A stretch of DNA of 64,000 bases from Leucaena leucocephala. Taxonomy: Eukaryota; Streptophyta; Magnoliopsida; Fabales; Fabaceae. The notes below the pieces were generated by a model. That model saw only the letters and a program-made list of their open reading frames with translations, made no database searches and was not told the origin of the DNA. The DNA lies in contig CM073542.1 of the NCBI GenBank assembly GCA_037074615.1, forward strand, positions 16,632,001-16,696,000, in the 5' to 3' direction. Every line of letters begins with the position of its first letter. Within the stretch, counting starts at the first letter, position 1. Position numbers and translations under genes: made by a program. Of the stretch, positions 12,651 through 22,857 are shown in pieces.

Positions 12651-15600
12651 TTACATATGAGGTCCCAGTGGCATCCGACTCATTATATCTTGGTATACTG
12701 ATGAACCAGCAGGCATATTAAGCCCGCGATCTGGAATGGGCTCCAAATTGGGCTCTCCTTTGGGCAACATGAAGCCCATATTTGGTGGACGTTGATTGGG
12801 CAAGAACTGATGAACGGTCATGACCGGAAGTTTGGCATGGGCTGGGCCCAAAGCTGCCATGGCGGCTAGGTTGGGGAAGCCTGATTGATTCATTCCAATT
12901 CCAAAGGAAAAGCCAGGGGAAGGCCCAAGGTGTGGCCTGCCAGGGCCAGGCCCAGGCCCAGGCCCAGCTCCAGCTAAGTTGAACGAGCCCATGCCCAAAA
13001 CTGGCCTCTCAAGTCTCCCAATACTATTGTGAACTTGGGATGCTTCTGCTCTGTGACTATGAATAACAGAAGAAGCTTGAACTGTAGCAGCACTAGAAGC
13101 TGCAGAATTGCCTTGATTGCTATTGCGAGCTGCAGGAACATCATGATTGTGCTTGCCTTCATATGTAGTGATCACAGATTTCAGGTCATGTGATGCTCTC
13201 TCCACATGCTTCCTTACTCTGCAACCTACATTGGTGCACTTATAGTAACTCCTGCACCAAAACCCATCTCTCATCTCATCCATTTTCAACTATATACATA
13301 CATAAAATATGGAAAACTTAATATTTTAGTCTTTATAATTTTAATTCAATTAAAACTTAATCTTTAAACTTAACTCACTGTAACTCAATCTCTATACTTT
13401 TAACTATTTAAATGTTAGTCCCTAAACTTCATAAAATATATAATTTTATTTTTTAATATATAAGAATTAAAATTTTAAATGGTTAAATTATATATATCGA
13501 GTTGTATTAAATTAAAACGATCAAAATTAAGTTGTACCAAATTAAAATTTAAAAATTAAATTAGAATCAAGTCAAACATAGTCATGTACACATACATGCA
13601 TTATGCAAGTGTGTCTTTGTGTGCTAATATATGTATGTATATGTGTGTGTGTGTATATATATATATATATGACAGAATACAGCTGCTAAGGAATGCTCAC
13701 CTGGGATTGGGATTTCCTTTGACAACTTTTTGTCCGTATTTGCGCCAACGATATCCATCGTCAAGGATATCAATTTCGCTGGTAGTTTGAACAACAACTC
13801 TAGGCTCACGGATAGCTCTAGTGGCTCCACTCAATTCTGCTGTATTTGGATAAGATTCCAGTTTTCTGGGAAGATAGTATACTGTTGGTTTTAATAATTG
13901 ACGAGATGTTATTTTTTAAGAAATTACAAAGAGAACAATGGATACCTTCTTTTAGACTCTGATTCATCCCCTTCTCCATCATAACCTACTGATACGCTTC
14001 CATGAGTGGCCCTATCATCATCATCTTCATCGTTAGAGAAAGTTGATGAGGCATCCACTGCTTCTTCTGATTCGAATTGAGTACCATTCTGACCCAGCAA
14101 ATCAGTGGACTGGTTGCCGAATACAGGGCCCACGGATGCTGCTGAAGAGGTCAGTTCAAGGTTCTCATGCTTCCAATCGCCATTTCTAGCTATATTTCCC
14201 CTTCTTGTGCTTACCCAGCCAAGTTCACCATCACCCCCACCACGTGGTTCAGTACTTTCAGATACGTCTGCTTGCAAGTCACTGAGAGGGTTAACAGACC
14301 CTATCGCAGATCTGCGATTCGTGGGCGGTTTTGGATGGTTGTGATTCCCCTTGTAGATGATTTCTGTTACGTGGCCCTCATGAGATCGTTCCACTTTCTT
14401 CTTTACCGTACAATTTGTATGCGTACATTTGTAGTAGCTTCGTGGATACTCACTACCTTTAACTTGTTTCTGTCCGTACTTCCGCCAGTTATATCCATCT
14501 TCAGATAGTGTGCCCCCAACACCAGCAGCCTGTGAATCTCCATTTCCTCTTTGACCTCCCTCTTCATCTGCTGGTTCCCCAACTGATGCTCTACTATCAT
14601 TTTGAGTGGGAGGATCAGTCATGTCTGGAGCTGAGACCTCAGCGGTAAGATATTGTTCTGGCAGCGTCGTCAGATTCATCTATGAAGAAGATACCGAACT
14701 GTGTCATTGCCTTTTACATAATTGTCCAATAATGCATCGAGAGGTAAATAAACTATATTTAGAAATAGTTAAAATGTTTTACAGAAAGTGATTACTTTTC
14801 TAGAAGCACCATTATAGAAAGAGCCCAAATCTGTTGTTGTAGTCTTGAAAGCAAACGATGATGCATAAATGTCACCAAAGTTGTTATCTTTAGTCTTTTC
14901 AGGAGCACCAGAGTTCAGTTCCGAACCCTGGAAGTTGCCATTTGAGATAAATGGAAACTTTCCAGTTGTTGGAGACGGTTGTGCCTGCAATTAGACAGTT
15001 TCATAATTCTGTAGGGGAACAAATCAGATTTTAGCTTCCAAAATATTAAAATGATGATTGATGGTGTCTCCGGCTGAAAGTATATTGAAACAATAAAAAT
15101 GTATAGCTATGCTAGCTGAGAACTCTGACATTTTACTGGATGCCATGTACAGGACTATAATTTATGGACAAAAGAATAAAATTTTAGTTCAACATAAATT
15201 AGGCAAATAGTACCAAGATACTAGCTTTTTATACAAAAAAAAGTTTAGGTGAGTTGGGGTTTAGGGCCTCACCAGGGCATACCTCTAGACTCAAAGAGTG
15301 CTCAGCTCTCATAGAAGTACTTATAGATTATCCACTAATAAGGTTCTCATGTCAGTAGAGGGATTTGAACTCAAAACCTTATGAGTTATAAACCAACTCC
15401 TTATCAACTGGACCAATCTTTTTATTAGCAATACCAACATACTATTACCATAATAACAATAACAGCAAGTCTGATCACACGCTAAATGAAATTTTCAGCA
15501 CTCAAGTGTGTTGGAAGAAAATAACAGAAAGCGGCAAGCAAGAAAGTTCATGAACTGTAACCAGTCAAAATTCAAGCCATGAAAACTCAAGTTACCCATT

Positions 15601-16868
15601 AAGGCCTATATTTTAATTGGGAAAAAAGCATCCAAGATTCCGGCAAAAACTACATTGGCAATGCATAAATGTGTCAAATATTCAGCCACTCGAAGCATTC
15701 TATCCTATCAAACATTTGTGTGGTGAGGGATAACTGACATTTGCGTTTTTTAGCAGCGCAATAAACAATAGGATTAATTATTGTTCTGAAATTATTTTGA
15801 TGCGACAGAAGGGAAGAGGGAATGATAATACATCATAATTCTACATCAAGCAGCTCCCATCAAGGTATAAAAACAGCTCCTCTATAATCAATAGCATCCA
15901 GAAAAAGCAACATCAGATTAATTTTTATCAGAATTCAATTTCAAAGGGACATCTCCTAATCCACCTCACAAGAATACATTTCCAACTCAAATACAAACGA
16001 GGACTGATAAACGAACCACAAACAAAAACATTCCACATGATACTTTAGATTTAGAGCTCACTCACCAGTGAATTAGAAAGGAACACTGGAGACTCTAATA
16101 GCGTGGTTGGACTGAGGCCAGGCGGTATGGTAAAGTAAGCAGATCGAGTATCTGAATTCACCGTAGGATCCGCTGATCTAATAATGCTTTCTGTATTCAA
16201 CCTTGGGGCATTAAATCCAGCTCTAGCAGCTATCCTTTCAACAAGGTTCCCTCTTGAGCTAGTCTTATTCTCAGACAAAGAAGCTGAGTCAATTAATTGG
16301 CCACCAGAAGCATCATCTTGTGGTGTTGTATCTGTTCTGTTGAAATTTCCAGTCATAATGAGCTCTTGATTTTGTTGCAGAAATGACTCCTCAGTTCTAC
16401 CACTTTGAGGAGTCTCTGAGATTTGTCTTGTAAGATTATCTTCACCTAACATTTTAGAGAAAAAGGTTCTTGGACTCGGACTAGGATGACCCCACTCGCT
16501 AGTTAAAGGATGACCACCTAGACTGCAACATCGTATTTTTCAAAGGTCCATAAATGATACCACAATGGAGAAGAAAGCTAACATTAACAAATATAAAAAT
16601 GACTTTCTAATTCGCTCGCCATTACCCATAAAAAAATGGAATTAAAACTGTTCATGTGAGTGAGTTTGAAATCAACGATGAACTTTGTTTAATCAGAAGC
16701 AGAAGGAAGCTAAAGACGACCTTAATAAAGCGCTAATTGCAGATCGTAAGAACGAAATGTAATAAATAAGAATAATGATTGGCAGTTTCAGCCATAAATT
16801 TCAAACTCCAGAGCTCCGAGAAAAAGAAAAAGTAATTCCAGAAAAGCTAAAACTTACGATCTATTCAT
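12651..16868 (-). CDS. WRKY2-like: group I WRKY transcription factor, WRKY2/WRKY34-like (six coding exons)
   Basis: This encodes a nuclear DNA-binding regulator that should recognise W-box (TTGAC) promoter elements. Coding exons on the minus strand, from sequence and GT/AG sites: 16868-16858, 16522-16066, 14984-14796, 14679-13946, 13865-13701, 13251-12651. Phases agree throughout and give 718 residues (AtWRKY2 is about 687). An N-terminal SPSPRTFF and the block ERIAARAGFNAPRLNTE, then PPGLSP and QPSPTTGKFPF, are typical of WRKY2. Two WRKY domains carry WRKYGQK near residues 284-290 and 504-510, each followed by C-X4-C and HNH zinc ligands. The intron at 13700-13252 splits the second domain at the conserved Arg codon (PNP-R), as in other group I genes. 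ASSTFSNDEDDDDRATHGSV and ESKRRKLE lie between the domains. The tail has a Gly-Pro run and ends SRMPLGPHM. No stop or frameshift was seen. WRKY2 itself is known in Arabidopsis for zygote polarity and ABA/pollen roles; function here is inferred. Confidence 0.92.
13310..13570. repeat. possible MITE-like insertion in a WRKY intron
   Basis: Within the intron that splits the C-terminal WRKY domain lies AT-rich sequence. It contains ATTTTAATTCAATTAAAAC on the left and an AATTAAAATTTAAAAATTAAA stretch with inverted similarity on the right, plus internal phrases such as GTCCCTAAACTTC that are common in plant MITEs. Terminal repeats are imprecise and no target duplication was fixed, so the call is weak. 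Confidence 0.3.
13631..13670. repeat. compound (TG)n/(TA)n microsatellite in WRKY intron
   Basis: ATGTATGTATATG is followed by about six GT units and then about nine AT units, inside the intron ending at 13700. It is close to the donor side of the intron but does not reach the splice site. Confidence 0.9.
15233..15417 (-). mobile_element. tRNA-derived SINE in WRKY intron
   Basis: On the minus strand, TGGTCCAGTTGATAAGGAG (15415-15397) fits a pol III A box. GAGTTCAAATCCC (about 15372-15360) fits a B box some 35 bases later, the spacing of a tRNA gene. The element ends in a T-rich tail (AACTTTTTTTT). It is bounded by direct repeats CTTTTTAT at 15225-15232 and 15418-15425. The total is about 185 bp, like plant Au-type SINEs. 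It sits in the 1.08-kb intron between the coding exons at 16066 and 14984, antisense to nothing and co-oriented with the gene. Confidence 0.75.
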
Positions 16869-17640
16869 ACTAAACCGAGGGCATCATCGGCTCTTACGAA
16901 AGGAAAACAAGATACGCCAACACGACGAAATGAGTAAACGAAGCAAATACTGGTCGCGAAAATGTCGATGAACAATATTTATTTGAGATTATCATCCACG
17001 TAAGGAGGAGAGAGAGAATTCCCAATATTGTAATGAACAGACAAATTATTTAAGACGGAAGGAACCAGAATTAATAAATTTAAAATAAATAAAAAAAAAA
17101 AAAGCAAAACCAGAGAGAGAGAGAGAGAGTGAATGATTAATTGCTGATTGAAAGGCAAAATAGGATTCAGAAAACAATACCACAAGAGGAAGCGCAGAGG
17201 AAGAAGAAGAGGAGGCAGACCAGAGCAGAGAGGAAAACCCGACTACTCTGACCCGACCCAGATCCAGAAAAACTGATCGTTGCTCCTTTTCTTCCCTTTC
17301 CTCTCAAATTCAGAAGGAAACCTGAGGAAAAAACACAAAACAAGCAGAGTATCCTTCTGGGTCTGTGTGTGTCTTTGAATTCACATCCCCAAATTGAAAT
17401 GAATGATAGTTACAAAAAGGGAATTGAATATATATTTTTATAGCATTATATAATAATTATTAATAAATGATTAAAAGCAAAAGCTAGAAGGGACTTTGTG
17501 GTGGGGAAGGTGGAGGGGAAAAGGAGAGATGATTGTGTAATGGTGGTAGACCGGAAACTGGACGGAATCTTTGACAGATATATGGTGTGTGAGAGAGAGA
17601 CAGAGAACAAAAGCTTGGATCTTTAAACCTTTTTCTTCAG
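16869..17640 (-). promoter_or_regulatory. WRKY gene leader and promoter region
   Basis: Upstream of the proposed ATG (16868) the minus strand carries leader-like sequence, with a C/T-rich stretch near 17330-17160 (complement of GAGGAAGAAGAAGAGGAGG) and a (GA)n tract on the plus strand at about 17110-17130. I cannot fix the transcription start. The leader contains a five-codon upstream frame next to the main start and may contain a longer one starting at about 16994. A non-coding 5' intron is possible but unproven. Confidence 0.45.
16870..16887 (-). other. five-codon upstream open reading frame
   Basis: The minus strand reads ATG ATG CCC TCG GTT TAG, and after a single base comes the ATG proposed as the WRKY start. 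If this stretch is part of the mRNA, ribosomes ending the minicistron would lie directly on the main start, which usually affects translation. This depends on the exon-1 assignment. Confidence 0.45.
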
Positions 17641-18084
17641 ACACTCACGCAGTTTGGTTGCGAGAATAAATAATCATTAATTTTGATTTTAAATGCCAGT
17701 AATTTGTCATTTACTTGTGTTTAAGAATAACAATAATAATCATTGTCTCGAACAAGTAGTTATGTATTTATAATAATTTAATTATAAATAATAATATGAA
17801 AAATATGTGAGAATGATGAGGGGCGAGTTAATAGTGATCTGTTTCTGTTAAGGTTATTATGTGTAAAGCTGTGATGGGATGTGAGATTAACCTCTAAGAT
17901 TAACCACAAAATTGCAATTTCATGTTTTTACCTAACCACCTATTCTCATCCCTTACAGCTCGGATTTCTGGCTTCTTCTGGTAATCTGTTATCCTATATA
18001 TATATACACTTTGCAATATTTCAGTAAAGAGATAGTAATGAAAAGGGATTTCCTCCAAAATTCTAGTACTTTTCTTTTCAATAT
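17641..18084. other. intergenic AT-rich DNA upstream of WRKY gene
   Basis: No gene, domain or clear repeat is visible. The short open frame on the minus strand at 17900-18106 has no recognisable feature. Confidence 0.5.
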
Positions 18085-19270
18085 TTAAATCTGATCTGAT
18101 CTCCATGTTGTGCGCAACACTTGTTCATTTGGGAGAGAAACTCGGGATGTAGATAAGTGCCAAAAACAAACATGACCTATCTCAATTCATCATCCATAAC
18201 TTTAGATGAAATAAGATTCTTTATTAGCTATTATTCTTTTTAGTACTATCTGATAATTAAGATACTACAAATCTAACTAGTTATTAAATTGAGACAATAA
18301 ATTAAAAAAATGTACTAAAAACTTATTAAAATAATAAGTCATGAGTTAAGATTTAATATAAATTTAACTAGAAACTAGCTATATATAATACATAAATTTT
18401 ATAGTGTTATACTAAACCTAGAAGGGAATGAAGAGCCATCATGAGAGGTTCTAAACTGAGCCAAACCAAACATGTGGAGAAGTACTATTAAGCAACAAAA
18501 AGAAAATTATACCTAGTCTAATCAAATTTGTGAGAAGATTTAAAAAAAAAAAAGTAGGAAAGAAAAGTCACACAAAGTTCAAGAGAGATTACCTATTCAT
18601 AGATTTTGAGTAGTACAACTTTTAATAGCTTTTTCTATTTTGATTTATTAATTATTAATTTGTTTAAAATGGAATATCAACTATTAATATTAATCTGATT
18701 TGATCTATCTACTATGCGCAACACCTATTTCATTAAGAGATGGACTCGGGAGTTGGATAGATGCCATGAATTAACAGGGCCCATTTAAATTCATGATCCC
18801 TAGTTTTAATTAGAATAAGATTCTTTCTGGGTTATTATTTTATGTATTTTTTAATAATTAAGATGTTAAAAATTGGATTGGTCATTGAACTGAGAGTTAA
18901 AAGAATATATTGAAAATCGAACCGGTTATTAAACCAATGAGATAAATAATCAAAAATCAACAATTTAGACCAGAGTTAATTCGGATTCAAAAAAACAGTG
19001 ATACATAATACCTAAAATTTGAAGTGTTATGGTGTATTTTAGTAAACCTAGAGGAGCTGAAGGGAAGCAATAAAAAGAAAATTATCCCTAGTCTAACCAA
19101 ATGTGTGAGGAAATTAAAAAAGAAAAGAAAAGAAAAGTTACACAAAGTTCAAGAGGGATTACACTATTCATAAATTAAATTTTGAGTAGTACAACCTTTG
19201 ATATCTTTTCTATATTGATTCATTAATTATTAATTTATTTAAATGGAATATCAATTATTAACATTAATTT
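18085..19270. repeat. diverged tandem duplication, two copies of about 600 bp
   Basis: Copy 1 (about 18085-18693) and copy 2 (about 18694-19270) share a long collinear series of phrases: GCGCAACAC, CTCGGGA then AGATGCCA or a close variant, TTATTTTTTA-type runs, CCTAGTCTAA, AAAAGTCACACAAAGTTCAAG (TTACACAAAGTTCAAG in copy 2), TTTTGAGTAGTACAAC and ATGGAATATCAA. Copies differ by substitutions and small indels. There is no protein similarity and no LTR or TIR signature. Confidence 0.75.
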
Positions 19271-20975
19271 GGACATGCCTTGAATGGAATGCCAATTTTT
19301 GGGTCACATTAGATGAATCATTTCCTTGTGAAAAAACATTTCGTTTTAATAATAATGATGTCACATCTTAATGTTTTCTTGTCAAGGGGCATGTATTCCT
19401 TTGAAGCCAATCATGTGTAATGGGTCCAACACCTAGTTTTTAAGAGCACATTGGAATGTCTCCGTGAACATACAAATTCACATAGTTAATGTACGGATCT
19501 CTCAAAGAAAGAAACTAACAACCAAGTAGTGATGAGCTTCATCATAAGCCTGTGACACTTCAAGCTTTTAGGCAGAAACTGATCACAACAGCATAACCAT
19601 AAATAATGCAAACTGTAATCTGCCTTTGATAAAAAAAATAGAAAAAGTTAATATACAAGTTCCAATAATTTTATCTCTTTTTTAGTTAAGTTCATGTAGT
19701 TTTCTCAATTAATTAATTATAATTATTGATCTCCATACTCATAATTTATTAATTTGAAGGAGATGTGCATTAATAGTTGATGATGTGGCTCTCATTTAAC
19801 GTAGATTTGAATTAATTTTGCTATATAAATTTAAATAAAATTAAAAAAAATATAAATTATAAATAGATGTAAGTAGACCGTTATGAATATAAAAATTTTT
19901 ATTTTTATATTAATAATAAATATATTTTATTTGTAAAATGTTTTTATATTGGCAACTTATATATCATTTACTCTGTATCCACATTAATTCAAATTAATAG
20001 ATTATAAATATAGAGACTAATACTTATAATTGAGAAAAATAGAAAAATATAATAAAAAGAAAAAAATTACATATATCTAATTAAAAATCAAGTGAAACAG
20101 TGTCAAATTAATTTTTCCTATACTCAGATTTTTGAAAAAATTGTTTGAATTAACAAGCTAAGGAAATGATTCTTAATACCTGTCCTGATCTGTTGACTAA
20201 GCATGAAAGTAAATCTTCATTTTTAACTTTTATTTCCATGTTGGCAGAAGTTTCAAGGCTATCCAATTGTGTATAGCTAAACCGTAAATACAACATTTGG
20301 CAAAATGATGGTAAGGGGAAAAAAAAGAGTGGCAAATATTCCCACACTTTTAAACTATTAGCAACATTGTTCAATCAATATTATTTAATATAAAATTTAT
20401 AACAAACCCATTTAATAAGTTATAAAAAATATAACTCATTCTTCTTCATATTAAGACACACACACAGATATTACCTACTCATGAAATTAAAAATACCCCA
20501 AAATTTTCACATGTAAGAGGCAGCTGAAAGTTTTATTTTATTTTTAAATATAAAAATCTCAATTCATTTTACTCCTAAATATATAATTTTTTTAAACTAT
20601 CTGTATTAATTGTGTATGTAAAAAAGGATTTTCATCACTAGGAATAATGAGTAAATAAGTTATTTTAAAAAAAATTGACACACATCAATTATAAATAATT
20701 AATTTAATTAATTATTTTAATTTTTATAAATTAATTATTTAAATTTTATATTTAAAATAGGAGGAGTGTGTAGCTTCTCTCTTTTACCTCTTTGGTTCAT
20801 CGTTTATCCCCTGGGTGTAAAATATTAATGCTAAAACACTTTTTTTTAGAGTAACATCTAGTATCTTGAAGATTTTTTTATGAATATCTATCACTCTAAA
20901 ATAATTTTTGATACATTCAAAGTTAAAATAACACTCTATATCTTAATTTTATTTTTCATATATTACCAATATACT
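19271..20975. other. AT-rich intergenic interval
   Basis: I see no credible gene here. The minus-strand open frame at 20150-20374 (74 codons) has no recognisable motif and is not in phase with the RraA-like fragment next to it. Several AT-only stretches (19840-20060, 20650-20760) occur. Confidence 0.5.
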
Positions 20976-20979
20976 AATT

Positions 20980-21210
20980 TTATTTATGGGTTGCTCCTCC
21001 ATCTACCATTAGAACTCTTCCTTCCCTTTTTGTTTCAAGAAGTTCCCTCACCAACACATTGTCCTCAAACACCTTCAGTGTCACAATTGGACCTGAGAAT
21101 GCTCTCCTTTGACCATAACTCTGGAAAATTGGTTGCAATACACGCAATTCACCAGTTGGTACATGTTTTGCATTTGAATCACAAATGTCTGCCGTTGCTA
21201 AATAGGCCAT
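20980..21210 (-). pseudogene. RraA-like (4-hydroxy-4-methyl-2-oxoglutarate aldolase / RNase E inhibitor-like) 5' fragment
   Basis: From ATG at 21210 the minus strand encodes MAYLATADICDSN, GELRVLQPIFQSYG, RRAFSGPIVTLKVFEDNVLV and RVLMVDGGA, the N-terminal half of the plant RraA-like family (usually about 166 residues). About 74 residues match, then the frame runs into AT-rich sequence and stops at 20980. The substrate-binding C-terminal half (the GCIRD-type motif) is not found downstream. Plant relatives are thought to be cytosolic aldolase/decarboxylase-like proteins; bacterial RraA binds RNase E. The fragment is intact in frame, so truncation may be recent. An intron at the break cannot be fully excluded, but no GT donor fits there. 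Confidence 0.75.
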
Positions 21211-21960
21211 ATTTATAATGCAGCTCACTACAAATCACACAATCAAACATGACACATTCAGATTGTTTCCAGTTCTGAAAATTTCACCAAACACCTCATG
21301 AAAGAGGAAAACCCAAACTCACCTTGACCAAATCTATTCTTGATGTTACAGACTGAAGTAGGTGGGGAAACGTGTGGGCATGAGAAGCGGATGCTTGTGA
21401 TGGGTCTCAAGCTTCGAAGATTTCAAATGGAAGTAATTAAATTTCTGAATCTGGTGATGGTTGTGAGTGAAGTACTTCTGCAAAAGAAAGTCATGCGCAC
21501 TGCAATTTGAAGGATGCTCTGCTCCAAGTCTAATAAGAGGGTAGAGCTAATAAGATTTGGGAGGCCAAGATTGCTTGAAAGCGTTATAAATGTCAAAATT
21601 ACGAGCAACAATTCACCGAAAATGAACAAAAAAATTTACTGAATAGATTGACTCCGACTTTAATTTAAAGCTAGTTAGGTCAAAACTATTGAAAAATTCA
21701 GCGAAATGTAAATTTACCAGTTCAAGATGAGAGTCAAGTTACGAACAAGTACAAAGAATAGGGTTAAGAAGGCTGAATATTACCTGAACGAGAAATGAGA
21801 AAAAAGGTAGTGGATTTCAGATTACCATCGCCTCCACCGGCTGGCTGCTCTCTTCAGTGTTGACCCTAAGATATTTTGGTTTCTACAAAACCTGTCAACC
21901 CTTTCTTTGACCGATAAGTATTCTTTTGTGGGACGCATGTCTACGTGGCACGAATCTGAC
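21211..21960 (-). promoter_or_regulatory. leader and promoter of the RraA-like fragment, with a likely 5' UTR intron
   Basis: Just upstream of the ATG, the minus strand reads TGATTTGTAG before TGAGCTGC, a good splice acceptor. About 580 bases further up, TTTCTCGTTCAG/GTAATATTC is a good donor, so an intron in the leader is likely. The GC-richer stretch near 21820-21860 looks like a 5' UTR. No coding sequence is recognised in between. Confidence 0.4.
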
Positions 21961-22857
21961 AACGTATATACTAATTCCCATAATATTATTATATATTAGA
22001 AAAATCATATTCCCTTAATTGTATAAAGGGACTTTAATTTTCCTCTAGTGAGGGAAACTAGAGAGATAAGCTCTCATACCTTATCCCTGGAGAAGAGACT
22101 CAGTGTTCGTTTTTTAGGTTTCCTTAGGTCTTTAATAGACCTTCGTTAGTTCATGATTACTCTATTATATCACCCCTATCTCATCTACCATTGGTCACCC
22201 CCTTTTCACTCTTATCTTAATCTTTTCCTTTTCAGACGTTACCCTCTTTCATTGGCTCATATTCCACTCTCCTACCTAGGACAGAGCAATGGGCAGGACG
22301 AGCTAACCTATGGGTAAACTCGTAGCCCGCCCGTTAAATCTTAAATAGACCCAAGCTCACCCATACCCGTATATAAGTCCATTTAAGCCCAAAATAAATG
22401 GGTTGGGCTGAACCCGTTTTGGGCTAAAATAGGCATGGGCAACCCATTTGTAAAAGATAGAAAATTTTTTCTATTTAAACTAATTTAAAATTCTAATAAC
22501 AATCAGAATAAAGCAACAACAGTACACACATAATATGATTGTTCATACTAAAATCACAACAACAAAAAAATACTATAATCATAACTACAAATTTATAACC
22601 ACACAGTCCACAATGCACACATAATATAATCATGCATAATCTTCATTTTTCAAATGGACTATGAATATGATCAGGCATCATCTTTATCATATTCACTTTT
22701 GATAGTTGTAGACGAAGCTGCCTCTACTTCTACAAAACAAATTTGAAAAAAATATATTAGTATGTAATAAAAAGATGAAACAATACAAGTTGAAAATTTT
22801 ATGAAATTACTAGCAACAAGACTTGTTAATTGTTCAAAATTATCAACATCAAACTTC

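Noticed and set aside
15233..15417. tRNA gene in the WRKY intron
   Set aside because: A and B boxes are present, but the arms needed for a tRNA fold are not, and a tail and target duplication mark it as a SINE.
20150..20374. Minus-strand frame that might complete the RraA-like gene
   Set aside because: Its residues do not match the C-terminal half of the RraA family, and no splice sites link it to 20980.
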